Made by a program: the position numbers and the translations under genes
From: Xanthomonas arboricola pv. guizotiae
GTDB taxonomy: Bacteria; Pseudomonadota; Gammaproteobacteria; Xanthomonadales; Xanthomonadaceae
Assembly (NCBI RefSeq): GCF_002940205.1
Contig: NZ_MDSK01000001.1
Coordinates: forward strand, 248,001-312,000
Direction: 5' to 3'
Length of the DNA: 64,000 bases
Notes under the pieces: model-generated
The model's database searches: none
Seen by the model: the letters and a program-made list of their open reading frames with translations, nothing else
Told to the model about the DNA's origin: nothing
Part shown: positions 9,721 through 22,436 of the stretch, in pieces
How positions within the stretch are numbered: the stretch's first letter is position 1
Layout of the letters: every line of letters begins with the position of its first letter

Positions 9721-9973
9721 GTAGGAGCGCGCTGGCGCGCGATGGGGCTTTCCCGGTGATGCCCCATCGCGGGCAGGCCCGCTCCTACGCGATGTGGCTG
9801 TCCTGGGCATGCTGCGTCGCGCCCGGGTGCGCTCCTACCGGTGATCGCGGCAATCGCGTGGACGGCGCAGCGAATCTCCCGGGACGCGAGGCGGACGCAT
9901 TCACCGTAGGAGCGCACCCGGGCGCGAAGAAGCGTTATCGATAAAGCCCCATCGCGCGCAAGCGCGCTCCTAC
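9721..9973. repeat. cluster of GTAG-type REP palindromes (GTAGGAGCGC)
   Basis: The spacer between ppc and the S9 peptidase (about 400 bp) holds five copies of the GTAGGAGCGC end motif: plus orientation at 9721 and 9906, inverted at 9780, 9829 and 9964. They form pairs that can fold into long stems. A further copy lies at 53247. They match the GTAG REP/SMAG class known from Stenotrophomonas and Xanthomonas, which are mobilised by RAYT transposases encoded elsewhere. No gene is seen in the spacer. Confidence 0.8.
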
Positions 9974-9993
9974 CGGTGCCAGCGCACCATCGA

Positions 9994-12531
<2,538 letters not shown>

Positions 12532-12641
12532 CGTCCGTCCCCGCTGATGATCGACTCCGGATCATAGCAGCCGCCTGTCGGCCGCTCCCCGCCGTTGGTA
12601 GGGGGTCGGCCGCAATTCATGCCGCGCGAGGGTGCTGCCGA

Positions 12642-12647
12642 TATAAT
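12642..12647 (+). promoter_or_regulatory. -10 promoter element of ahcY
   Basis: A consensus TATAAT lies just upstream of the riboswitch, so transcription would begin at its 5' edge. No good -35 hexamer is visible at the right distance. Confidence 0.7.
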
Positions 12648-12657
12648 CGGGCACTCT

Positions 12658-12738
12658 CGTCGAGGGGCGCTGCGACCGGTAGAGCGGACTGATCCGCTCA
12701 CTGCACCACAGGTGCAGGTACACGGCCAGGCTCGACCA
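12658..12738 (+). ncRNA. SAH riboswitch in the ahcY leader
   Basis: The leader has the SAH-riboswitch signature: a closing helix GTCGAG/CTCGAC, the conserved GAGGGGCGCTGCGACC segment on the 5' side and CCAGGCTCGAC on the 3' side, with an internal variable hairpin. This class binds S-adenosylhomocysteine and switches on SAH-recycling genes, so ahcY is expected to be induced when SAH accumulates. About 60 bases separate it from the ahcY start codon. Confidence 0.92.
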
Positions 12739-12799
12739 GCAGTTACCGTTCAACGGCGCCCGGCATTGCAGACATTCGTTTGCCTACCGGAGCCATTGC

Positions 12800-14242
<1,443 letters not shown>

Positions 14243-14282
14243 GACGTGGGCGCACGTTCGCCCATTCTCGACAGTGTCAATC

Positions 14283-14310
14283 AACGGGCGCCGCAAGGCG
14301 CCCGTTGTGC
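14283..14310 (+). terminator. terminator hairpin after ahcY
   Basis: Perfect 10-bp stem AACGGGCGCC/GGCGCCCGTT with a stable GCAA tetraloop, 40 bases after the ahcY stop, followed by a short T-poor tail (GTGCTTC). Confidence 0.7.
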
Positions 14311-14480
14311 TTCAAGGCCATGATCGGCACGACGTCGAAGCTGAATCTGCGCACGCGTTGCACTACGCGTTGTCGCCTGCGCTGTGGTCGGCCGAACGTG
14401 ACAGACCGCGCGGCGGCCAGGGCCACGACACGCCGACATTTGCTGCAGCCGCCATTGGCCGATCTTCGCCGATGGCACCG

Positions 14481-15263
14481 TCAGCCGCGTGCGCCCGCCT
14501 CGTCCGCATCCATCGCAGCAGACTCATACACGGAGATCTGGCTATGGCTGCGCGCAGTGTAGGACTGCCCGCTCCAATCGCCCCATCTGGCCCGCAAGCG
14601 CAAGCCGGCGATCCGTGCCATCAGATCCAGTTCGGAAGGCCAGAGGTAGCGATAGCGATCGTTGAAGACGCGGGTCGCCGACTCCCCGATCATCACGATG
14701 CGCTGCTGGATCAGCTGCCGGGTCGGATCGGCACTGGAGCACATCAGCATCACCGGCACGTCGCCCTCGTCCAGGGCCGGCGCCTCCAACGACCTCAACT
14801 TGCCGTCCGCCAGCAAGGTCTCCGCCTGCGGCACCATTGTCTGCAGGACGAACACGCCGGACGTTGCCAGGCGCTCGCGCACCGCGCGCAGGCAACGCAA
14901 TTGGTCGTCCTGCGTCAACAGATAGCCGAGCGAATACACCGAATAGATCAGGTCGAACGGCCCGGCGACCGGGACATCGACAAAATCGGCGCAGACCAGG
15001 GTCAGTCGCTCGGCACCGGGCTTGGCACGCAGCTTGTCCAACATGCCAAGCGAGTTGTCGATGCCGCAGACTGCCGCGCCGCCAGCCGCCAGCGGCAGCG
15101 CGATATGTCCGGTGCCGATCCCCAACTCCAGCGCCGTGCCACTGCCGACCAGTGCCGCCAATGCCTGCGCACACTGCGCTGCACTGGCAGCGGCCCAGTG
15201 GTCCCTCAGGCGATCGTAGTATTGCGACACCTGATCGTAGGCGTGCGCCGAGGATGCATCCAT
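14481..15263 (-). CDS. class I SAM-dependent methyltransferase
   Basis: 260 residues. A Rossmann-type methyltransferase core is clear: motif I ALELGIGTGHIALPLA, an acidic residue after strand 2 in VCGIDNS, then DFVDVPVAGPFDLIYSVYS. It resembles the broad Methyltransf_25 type; the acceptor cannot be read. The ATG is preceded by GGAGAAGGG; a GTG start 10 codons earlier is possible. It follows the SULT-type sulfotransferase by 31 bases on the same strand, so they are probably co-transcribed as the end of the sulfotransferase cassette. Confidence 0.85.
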   Translation of the reverse strand: MDASSAHAYDQVSQYYDRLRDHWAAASAAQCAQALAALVGSGTALELGIGTGHIALPLAAGGAAVCGIDNSLGMLDKLRAKPGAERLTLVCADFVDVPVAGPFDLIYSVYSLGYLLTQDDQLRCLRAVRERLATSGVFVLQTMVPQAETLLADGKLRSLEAPALDEGDVPVMLMCSSADPTRQLIQQRIVMIGESATRVFNDRYRYLWPSELDLMARIAGLRLRARWGDWSGQSYTARSHSQISVYESAAMDADEAGARG

Positions 15264-15294
15264 GCCCTTCTCCGCGAAAGAGTCGCTGGCCACC

Positions 15295-16227
15295 CTAAGC
15301 AACCATCCCGGTCGTCGCATGCGCCGCCGACGCAACATCGCCGGTGGCGAGCCAATGCGCGCACTCGGCGCCCAGCTCGGCGACAACACGCTGGCGATAG
15401 GCCGCATCGACTGCCGGTGCCAGTCGGTCACGCCACCGCCCATTGAGACCTTGATTGAAGAAGGCTCGGCCGCCGTCGCGCCAGAAACCGGCGCCCTGTG
15501 GAACGTAGCGCGCGGCGTGCGCGCGCATGTAGTCCAGACTGCAGTGCGCCAGCACGCGCTCGCAGCACTGGGCATCCAGCGGGATATCCAGGAATGCGGC
15601 AATGCGCCGCACTTGCGCAGGCAGGTCATGCAGCAACGCGGCGTAATGCACCAGCAGCACGTTGTCATAATCGCGCAGCGCCCACCAGGAACGCACGCCC
15701 TCCCATAACGGCCACAGCGGCGCACCATCGCCGCGCATCCAGTTCTGGAAATAGTCCTCGACCGAGCACGCGGGCGGCGGCATGACCTTCAATTTACCGT
15801 TGCTGGAGGGCTCCGCATCCAGACGCGCCTGTGCATCCGCGCTGACTGCCCGCTGATGGTCGTACAGGCTCCAGACGATGTCGCGCGCATCGCGGCCGAC
15901 GTAGAGATAGCGGGCGCGTTCGGATAGCACCAGCGCATCGGCGGGCAGATGGGTCTTCACGAAGCGGCGATGGCGTTGCTCGGCGAGCAGCCGCTGCTTG
16001 GTGGCCTTGTCCGGATACACCGAGTCGAACCAGGGCGACAGCCGCGAGACCTCGATCTCCTCGGTGCCGCCGAAGATCAGTTGCGCGACGATCTGCTGCA
16101 CCCAGGTCGTCCCTGCCTTGGCATAGCTGGCGATGACGACATCGTCGTCGCGAAAGGCGAAGTCGTTCCAGACTGTCGAGTCGAAAAAGCGATTGGAATA
16201 TTCGCGCTGCTTGGAGGGCATGCCCAC
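15295..16227 (-). CDS. SULT-type (cytosolic) sulfotransferase
   Basis: Transfers sulfate from PAPS to a hydroxyl or amine acceptor. 310 residues. The PAPS-binding loop reads YAKAGTTWVQQI, the 3'-phosphate motif YVGRDARDIVWSLYDH, and the C terminus carries the GFWRDGGRAFF segment equivalent to the RKGxxGDWK region (partly altered). The acceptor is unknown. The start is GTG with AGGA seven bases upstream; an ATG two codons later is also possible. It sits between the short peptide ORF and the methyltransferase, all on the minus strand. The likely catalytic base His is in VKTHLP. Confidence 0.9.
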   Translation of the reverse strand: MGMPSKQREYSNRFFDSTVWNDFAFRDDDVVIASYAKAGTTWVQQIVAQLIFGGTEEIEVSRLSPWFDSVYPDKATKQRLLAEQRHRRFVKTHLPADALVLSERARYLYVGRDARDIVWSLYDHQRAVSADAQARLDAEPSSNGKLKVMPPPACSVEDYFQNWMRGDGAPLWPLWEGVRSWWALRDYDNVLLVHYAALLHDLPAQVRRIAAFLDIPLDAQCCERVLAHCSLDYMRAHAARYVPQGAGFWRDGGRAFFNQGLNGRWRDRLAPAVDAAYRQRVVAELGAECAHWLATGDVASAAHATTGMVA

Positions 16228-16466
16228 ATCGGCGTCCTGTCGGTTGTCATCGCATCGGGCTCATCGGATATGCACGCGTGAACACTTCGCAACCGCATGA
16301 TCCGCATCCGCGCCTGGCTCCAAGTCCCGGCAAGACGGCATAACGTCTGCCGCACATCCGCACACTGCACTTGCAGCACATCGGTGACCTGCGGCAGCGC
16401 GCATCGCCGTCGCCGACGATGCGCGTGCATGCGGGCCATCCGGCAAAGCCCGCCCTGGCGTTGCAG

Positions 16467-16559
16467 TTAATTCGTGTAGATATACGCCACCTTGCGCGGA
16501 CCAAACATTTTTAGAATCTTCGAAAACACGAGTGACAGCATGGCTTTGGCAGTTTTCAT
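16467..16559 (-). CDS. 30-residue basic amphipathic peptide ORF between two sulfotransferases
   Basis: A small ORF of 30 codons with a good ribosome site (GAGGTG, six bases before ATG) and TAA stop. It begins MKTAKAMLSLVF, is rich in Lys (3, 5, 14, 17, 23) and hydrophobic residues in helix-like spacing to Gly20-Pro21, and ends VAYIYTN with Tyr26 and Tyr28. No acidic residue occurs. It matches no family I know. It lies in AT-rich DNA on the same strand as flanking sulfotransferase genes, so it could be a substrate (Tyr sulfation), a leader peptide or a membrane-active peptide; all are inference. Confidence 0.5.
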   Translation of the reverse strand: MKTAKAMLSLVFSKILKMFGPRKVAYIYTN

Positions 16560-16719
16560 AACGCGCACCTCTTCTGGAAGTTTCAGAAATGGCGAACTAT
16601 GACATTCGCCTCATTCAGGCTAGCAATATTCATATGGCCAATCAACATTATGGTTGGTACTTTATTTTTAAAATCAAATTATCGGACATGTGTCGCAGAA
16701 TAAGCCACGCAATGTGCGT
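16560..16719. other. AT-rich island upstream of the peptide ORF
   Basis: This stretch, especially 16600-16690 with runs such as TTTATTTTTAAAATC, is far richer in A and T than the rest of the window. It holds the peptide's leader and presumably its promoter, though I cannot pick a convincing -35/-10 pair. The composition suggests acquired DNA. Confidence 0.7.
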
Positions 16720-17406
16720 TTATCCGAACAGATCTTCGCGCAGGCATTCCAGGTATTCGCGTACATGTCGCTCGCGTGCGGCAACGTCGTCCGGCAGACG
16801 CAAGCCGCGCGTAAACCAACGCAGCCGCGGCCGTGCGTGCAAGTGCGGGTAAGGCTTGTGCGGCACCGGTACGCCGAGGAAGTTGCATAGTGGCGCCCAG
16901 CCTTGCCGAGCCGAAAATACCAGCAGCCGATCGGCTGGCACCGTATCGATCACCGCCTGATTCCAGCGGTTGAAGTAGTCGACCATGAAGGCGCGGTCCT
17001 GACTGCGCCCGCCCATCTGCTGCTTCAAGAACGTACTGAATGTTTCGCCTTCAGGGCCGACGAAGGTGCTCTTTCTGCCCGGCATCAGGATGGTCTGGGT
17101 CACCGACTCGAACCAGCTGTCGGGATCGCGCACCGTCAGGACGACCTTGGCCTGCGGATATACCTCAATCAGTTGCCGCCAGTAATAGCAACCGGGATGG
17201 TCGGTGCTCGAACGGTAGCCGGCGAAGATGGCCGACCAGTCTGCGGCACCGCGTTCGGCGGCATTCCACAGTGGCAGTGCCGTACGCATGTTCGCGGCGA
17301 CCTCCGTGGCGTGATAACACGGTCCAAATCCCAAATGTTCCAGCGCGAACTTCAGCGACAGCGTTCCGGTTCGGCCTAGGCCAGCACCAAGCACTTCTAA
17401 CGACAT
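16720..17406 (-). CDS. sulfotransferase-like P-loop protein (PF17784 type)
   Basis: 228 residues. The N-terminal P-loop reads GLGRTGTLSLKFALEHLG followed by GPCYHATEV, the pattern of the Sulfotransfer_4 family. VLTVRDPDSWFES corresponds to the 3'-phosphate-binding segment of sulfotransferases. The start MSLEVLG is chosen for its GGAG seven bases upstream; the longer frame adds nine residues without a site. First gene of a same-strand group with the peptide ORF, SULT-type sulfotransferase and methyltransferase. The acceptor is unknown. It is unrelated at sequence level to the downstream sulfotransferase beyond the PAPS fold. Confidence 0.85.
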   Translation of the reverse strand: MSLEVLGAGLGRTGTLSLKFALEHLGFGPCYHATEVAANMRTALPLWNAAERGAADWSAIFAGYRSSTDHPGCYYWRQLIEVYPQAKVVLTVRDPDSWFESVTQTILMPGRKSTFVGPEGETFSTFLKQQMGGRSQDRAFMVDYFNRWNQAVIDTVPADRLLVFSARQGWAPLCNFLGVPVPHKPYPHLHARPRLRWFTRGLRLPDDVAARERHVREYLECLREDLFG

Positions 17407-17556
17407 GACGATTCTCCGATCCGTTACATGCAAGGCGGCAACCTAGCACGCAGCCATGGCGTACGTCCCGGTATTGGCAGTCAGGATGGATGTGGCAATT
17501 ACACGCGCCATGCGCGATTTAGTTGGCGGACAAGAACGCGGATCGCAACGACGCGC

Positions 17557-18114
17557 TCACCCGCGCCAATTGGCATTGCGCTCCCAGAACGCCACGCTAC
17601 GCCGATACGCCTCGCGGTCCAGCGGCGTGCCCGAGCCGCCCTCTTCCACGCCCAGGGCATTGCGCAACATGGTGATCGGTGCCATCGGAATCTCGTCCGG
17701 CTCTGCGGTGTACAGACAACCGACCACACCCCAGTCTGCCTCGATGGGCGTGCCTTCCTTGGCCAACTGCTTGCGGCTGTAGAGGATGGGCAGCAGATAG
17801 GCGGCCACCGGTGGCTCGACACCTTCGAACCACCGCACCAGCGCGGCCAATTCCTGCCTGCTGCGTGCCTCGTAGCCGGAACGCAGCAGGTGCCGGTTGT
17901 CTTCGGTAATGGGAATGGTGAGGCAGCGGGTCGAGGTCCAGTTGCGGTGCACGTGCAATTGGCAAAACGGCGCATAGCCCTCGATCACGCGTAGCGGCGC
18001 CTCGTCGTTGAGCCGCTGGATGAACTGCTCCGGCGTGCAGTCCTGGATGGCATTGCGACGCCCATCGCGCGGAAACAAGCGGGTGCGGGCGAACTGGGTC
18101 AGGACGATCGACAT
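17557..18114 (-). CDS. DUF3228 family protein
   Basis: 185 residues with features I associate with DUF3228: the RLFPRDGRRNAI segment, CTPEQFIQRLN, then PITEDNRHLLRSGYEAR and EADWGVVGCL. Predicted soluble, with no signal or membrane segment. Function is unknown. The ATG start (MSIVLTQF) is preferred over a TTG seven codons upstream. It precedes the PF17784 sulfotransferase on the same strand, but 150 bases separate them, so shared transcription is uncertain. Confidence 0.7.
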   Translation of the reverse strand: MSIVLTQFARTRLFPRDGRRNAIQDCTPEQFIQRLNDEAPLRVIEGYAPFCQLHVHRNWTSTRCLTIPITEDNRHLLRSGYEARSRQELAALVRWFEGVEPPVAAYLLPILYSRKQLAKEGTPIEADWGVVGCLYTAEPDEIPMAPITMLRNALGVEEGGSGTPLDREAYRRSVAFWERNANWRG

Positions 18115-18348
18115 GAGCGGGCTATGCGGCGACAAAGAGCGCCAGGGTAGCGCGCAGGCGTTCGCACGACTACGTTGATCAGCATCAGCCGACCGCGCGG
18201 CGATCGGACTGGCCCGAGTGCTTGGCCTGGTCCACGGAAGTCACCGAACACGCACCGACAGCATGCAGGTACGCAGCATGCAGCGACGTCGCACCTGCGG
18301 CGGAGCTGGATCCGTCCGGTAATCACCCAATGCGGCCGTTCGCTGGCG

Positions 18349-18894
18349 CTACCAGATCAAATCGTCCGGCACCTTGAACTGGCTGTAGTACTCGTCATCG
18401 CTATCGGCCGCAGCCGGCGCGCTGTTGCGTCCGTGGTCCAGCACCACGGCATCGGCATCGCGGCTGTAAACCTTGTCGGCGGCCGCGCGCGGAATCAGCT
18501 CGAAACCATCACCGTACCGCACGATCACTAGCGTGCCGCTGGCCAACTGGCTGCGCAGCGTCGTGTTGACCAGCACGCTGCGGATCACGCTGCCGTCGTT
18601 GAAGCGGTAGTCGATCTCGCCTTCGCGCTTGACCTTGTTGGTCTCCACGATCTGCCGCACCTGCGCGAGCACTTCCTGCTGGCGCACCTGCACGTTGCGC
18701 TCTTGGGCCAGCGCACGATCGCGCTCGGCACGCTCGGCCTGCAGGCGCGCCGCATCGACCTTGTCCGTCGCCGCCGGCTGCACCGCCGCGCCCTTGGCAT
18801 GGCGCTGTTTGACCTGTTCGCGCGCAACCTTGTCCACCTGGGCTTTTTTCACCAGGCCGGCCTTGAGCAGCTGTTCTTGCAATGGATTGCGCAT
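18349..18894 (-). CDS. DUF2058 family protein (YaiL-like)
   Basis: 181 residues. It starts MRNPLQEQLLKAGLVKK, the typical DUF2058 beginning, followed by a charged helical region rich in Arg, Glu and Gln (about residues 25-85) that may form a coiled coil. The C-terminal part has the DYRFNDGSVIR segment of the family. It is a nucleoid- or ribosome-associated type of protein by family annotation only; the role is not established. The upstream extension of the frame lacks family similarity, so this Met is used. Confidence 0.85.
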   Translation of the reverse strand: MRNPLQEQLLKAGLVKKAQVDKVAREQVKQRHAKGAAVQPAATDKVDAARLQAERAERDRALAQERNVQVRQQEVLAQVRQIVETNKVKREGEIDYRFNDGSVIRSVLVNTTLRSQLASGTLVIVRYGDGFELIPRAAADKVYSRDADAVVLDHGRNSAPAAADSDDEYYSQFKVPDDLIW

Positions 18895-19540
18895 CGGGAG
18901 GCCGGGCAGTGGACTGGCGACTAGTTTAACGCGGCCAGCGCCGGCCCATCGTCGTGGCCGGGCCGAGCCGTTGGGATCGCCTGCAATCCAGATTGCAGCC
19001 ATGCCGCTGCCAGGCGCAGGTTCGGGCTTATCGCCGCTGCCGCGGGCGGTTACTGCTCGGCGCGATGCGGATGCGGCATGCAAGCCGCGAATCGGCACCT
19101 CAGGCCTTGCCGCACGAGGGCAGCGCAGCGTGCAACGGTGACGTGCACACTGCCGGCGGCAAACAGCGAAGCAGCTGATCTATGTCACCGCCGACGGCTA
19201 ACGAGATTGCAACGGCCGCGTTGCACGCGCCGCATGCTAACGATGAGCGTTGCCTATCGCCAAGCCTTGATTTGACAAGGCAGGTGCAGGCGAGATCGCA
19301 ACGGCCGCGTGGCTCCCTGATTTTTGCGACCAATCGCGCCGTTGGCGCCCAGCCCCGCGCCCAGTTTGCTGGCCCGCTGCAGTGAATACGTATGCACAAC
19401 ACCCATGCTGCGCCGCGATGCGCGCTTAGCATCACCGCGCGCTGCACGCCGTGCGCGCTTTCCGGAACAGGGGCCGGAAGCCTTGATGCGGGCATCGCGC
19501 ACTGCGCGTCGGCCTGCGCTTACCAATGGAGATCGATCCG
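18895..19540. other. long spacer before the amylase, with a 19-bp direct repeat
   Basis: No credible gene is seen in these ~645 bases. It contains a near-identical direct repeat, GAGATTGCAACGGCCGCGT (19203-19221) and GAGATCGCAACGGCCGCGT (19292-19310), spaced 89 bases. This may be a regulatory site pair for the amylase or a remnant of a duplication. Confidence 0.5.
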
Positions 19541-20968
19541 ATGCGCAACACGCCCGCTCATACCCCACTTTCCTTGATACAACGCGGTGCACGTCTCTTG
19601 CTGACCGCATTGGTCCTGCTGGTGACCACCGCCAACGCGCAGGCCGATGTCATCCTGCATGCCTTCAACTGGCCCTATGCCACCGTCGAAGCGCGCGCCA
19701 AGCAGATTGCCGATGCCGGCTATCGCAAGGTGCTGGTCGCCCCCGCGTACCGCTCCGAAGGAAGTGCCTGGTGGGCGCGCTATCAACCCCAGGACATCCG
19801 CCTGATCGACAACCCGCTCGGCGACACCGCTGCATTCAAGAAGATGGTCCAGGCGCTGGCCAACAACGGCGTGGGAACCTATGCCGACATCGTGTTCAAC
19901 CACATGGCCAACGAAGCGGCCACGCGTTCAGACCTCAATTACCCGGGCAGCGCGGTGCTGTCGCAGTACGCTGCAAACCCCGGCCGTTACGATTCGCTGC
20001 GTCTGTTCGGCACGCTGCAGTCAAACTTCCCCAGCGCCAGCGATTTCGGCCCGGCGCAATGCATCAGCAACTACAACGACGCCTGCCAGGTGCGTAATTA
20101 CCGCATCTGCGGCGGCGGTAGCGATCCAGGCCTGCCCGACCTGGTCGGCAACGATTGGGTGGTGCAGCAGCAGCGCGCCTATCTGCAGGCGCTCAAGAGC
20201 ATTGGCGTGACCGGCTTCCGGGTGGATGCGGCCAAGCATATGAGTTTCGACCATCTCAATCGGGTCTTCGATGCCGGCATTCGTTCCGGCGTGTATGTGT
20301 TCGGCGAAGTGATCACCGGCGGCGGTAGCGGCAATGGCGATTGCGACCAGTTCCTGGCGCCGTACCTGCAGTCCACGCCGCATGCGGCCTACGACTTCCC
20401 GTTGTTCAACGCGTTGCGCAATGCATTCGCCATTGGCGCCAGCCTGCAGCAGCTGGTGGATCCTGCGTCCAGCGGACAGGCCTTGCCGGGCAATCGCACG
20501 GTGACCTTCGCCGTCACCCACGACATCCCCAACAATGCCGGCTTCCGCTACGCCATCCTCGACCCCGTCGACGAGACGCTGGCATACGCCTATCTGATCG
20601 GCCGCAACGGTGGCATGCCGATGGTCTACACCGACAACAACGAAAGCGGCGACAACCGCTGGGTCAACGCCTATCTGCGCGACGACCTGCGCCGCATGAT
20701 CGGCTTCCACAACGGCGTGCAAGGCAGCGACATGCAGGTGCTGTCGTCCAGTGCCTGCCATGTGCTGTTCCGGCGCGGCAGCCTCGGCATCGTCGGCATC
20801 AACAAGTGCGGCAATCCGGTCACCACCACGGTGGCGATGAATGGCAGCGTGCTGTACTGGAATGCGGATTATGTGGATGCACTGGGCTCGGGCAGCGTGG
20901 TGCGCATCTCCAGCGGCTCCTACACCTTTACGCTGCCGGCGCGCGGCGCACGCATGTGGCGCCGCTGA
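19541..20968 (+). CDS. amyA: secreted alpha-amylase, GH13
   Basis: Endo-hydrolysis of alpha-1,4 glucans outside the cell. 475 residues, the same size as the known Xanthomonas campestris amylase. A signal peptide ends near TTANAQA, and the mature enzyme begins DVILHAFNWPY. The GH13 catalytic set is visible: GFRVDAAKH (nucleophile Asp), FGEVIT (acid Glu) and VTHDIPNN (third Asp), plus DIVFNHMA (region I). The start MRNTPAHT follows GGAG nine bases upstream. Stand-alone gene, divergent from the DUF2058 gene. Confidence 0.95.
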   Translation: MRNTPAHTPLSLIQRGARLLLTALVLLVTTANAQADVILHAFNWPYATVEARAKQIADAGYRKVLVAPAYRSEGSAWWARYQPQDIRLIDNPLGDTAAFKKMVQALANNGVGTYADIVFNHMANEAATRSDLNYPGSAVLSQYAANPGRYDSLRLFGTLQSNFPSASDFGPAQCISNYNDACQVRNYRICGGGSDPGLPDLVGNDWVVQQQRAYLQALKSIGVTGFRVDAAKHMSFDHLNRVFDAGIRSGVYVFGEVITGGGSGNGDCDQFLAPYLQSTPHAAYDFPLFNALRNAFAIGASLQQLVDPASSGQALPGNRTVTFAVTHDIPNNAGFRYAILDPVDETLAYAYLIGRNGGMPMVYTDNNESGDNRWVNAYLRDDLRRMIGFHNGVQGSDMQVLSSSACHVLFRRGSLGIVGINKCGNPVTTTVAMNGSVLYWNADYVDALGSGSVVRISSGSYTFTLPARGARMWRR

Positions 20969-21102
20969 GCTGTCCGGCGAGCGCGGGGCGTCCGCTGCGT
21001 GACTGGAGCCCGATCGCAAGGAGAGGCGGCCTCTGACATAGGACACCACCGGCTTATCGCCGGTGTTGCGGAGTCTGCAACGCGTTGGATGGTGCGACCG
21101 GG

Positions 21103-22038
21103 CTACCAGGCGAACGGCGCGGCGACCTTGCGCGCGCCGAGCATGAACGCATCGGCCACATGCACGAACGGGGTGACATCCACCTCCGATTCGCCGGCGC
21201 GCACCAGCTGCACGAAACGCCGGTACAAGCCGTCGTATTCGCCGGCGGCTTCCACTGGCTGCGGCTGGCCATCGATACTGAGCCTGGCACCGCCCTCGCT
21301 GAGCATGAGCAGGCCATCGGTGGTGTCCACTTCGATATCCCAGCGCTGATGGCCGGTCTGCAGGAAATCCAGTTCCGCCGTTACCGGCACCCCTGCGGTA
21401 TCGACAAAGCCGAGCCTGGCGTACAGCGGAGCCTGGCGGTTTTCCGGCGTGTGCAGCTCCGCTTCGCGCAGCGCGAAGGGGCGCGGCAACAGATGCGTGA
21501 CGATGGACAGCGCATTGATGCCGGGGTCGAACACACCCATGCCACCGGGATCGAGAATCCAGTCCTGGCCCGGATGCCAATGGCGAATGTCTTCCTTCCA
21601 GATGATGTGCGCGCGCACGATCTGCTTGTCGGCCAGCCACGCCCGCGCAGGTTCCACGGCAGCGGCGCAGCGCGAATGCCAGCTGGTGAACAGGCTGCGT
21701 TGCGCACGCTGCGCCAGCGCGCGCAGATCGTCGATCTCGGCCAGGGTGGCGGCCGGGGGTTTTTCCAGGAACACATGGCGCCCGGCGGCCAGCGCGGCCT
21801 GCGCCTGCGCATGCCGCCCGACCGGTGGCGTGCACAGCGCCACCGCTTCAATCTGCGGATGCGCCGCGAAGGCCTCTTCCAGGCTGTGATAGGCCGGCAC
21901 TCCATCGACCGTGCCATGCCGGCTCACCGTGGCCACCAGCTGCACATCGGCACGCGCGGCGATGCTGGGCACGTGCTGGTCGCGGGCGATCTTGCCGATG
22001 CCGACAAGGGCAATGCGCAATGCGTCTGGATGCTTCAT
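21103..22038 (-). CDS. Gfo/Idh/MocA dehydrogenase, aldose 1-dehydrogenase type
   Basis: 311 residues. The N-terminal Rossmann fold begins IALVGIGKIARDQHVPSI. Further conserved parts are VFLEKPP (catalytic Lys), SWHSRCAAAVEPAR and IIWKEDIRHWHPGQDWI. This pattern closely follows Azospirillum L-arabinose/D-galactose 1-dehydrogenase, which oxidises the sugar to a lactone with NAD(P)+. A role in plant-derived pentose or hexose use is therefore likely. No other pathway genes adjoin it. Confidence 0.85.
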   Translation of the reverse strand: MKHPDALRIALVGIGKIARDQHVPSIAARADVQLVATVSRHGTVDGVPAYHSLEEAFAAHPQIEAVALCTPPVGRHAQAQAALAAGRHVFLEKPPAATLAEIDDLRALAQRAQRSLFTSWHSRCAAAVEPARAWLADKQIVRAHIIWKEDIRHWHPGQDWILDPGGMGVFDPGINALSIVTHLLPRPFALREAELHTPENRQAPLYARLGFVDTAGVPVTAELDFLQTGHQRWDIEVDTTDGLLMLSEGGARLSIDGQPQPVEAAGEYDGLYRRFVQLVRAGESEVDVTPFVHVADAFMLGARKVAAPFAW

Positions 22039-22436
22039 CGAAACCTTCGGGCTGATAGTGACGTGGCGGGACCCGCGCGATCGCCCGTTTCGGGCGCATG
22101 CACGGACACTGCGGCAGCGGCGCGATGCAGCAGCGCACGCAACGGCGCAGTGTAAGGTCAGGCTGCGGCTCGCTGCGAGACATCGCTCCTGCTTGTTTTG
22201 CTATACCTGCGCCGCCCGGTGGCCGTGCCAGGGCGGCCATGGTTGCGTTGCTGTGGCGGCACCATCGCTACGGTGTGCCCTGGCTTGTCGCAACCAACTG
22301 AAGACAGCGCAGCTGAGAATCAGAAAGCGCACGCGGCCTGGTCAATCCTGCCGACACGCCCATTGACGCAAGCGCCGGTACGGACCACGATCGCCGCCGG
22401 CACCCGGATCTGCCGCCTCCTTGAAGGGTCACACCG
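22039..22436. other. spacer with no recognisable feature
   Basis: About 400 bases between the divergently oriented dehydrogenase and VOC genes. I see no gene, RNA or strong repeat. It should hold both promoters. Confidence 0.5.

Noticed and set aside
16589..16852. Plus-strand 87-codon frame with a fair ribosome site starting in the AT-rich island
   Set aside because: Its C-terminal half is antisense to the PF17784-type sulfotransferase and turns into Arg/Ser-rich shadow translation.
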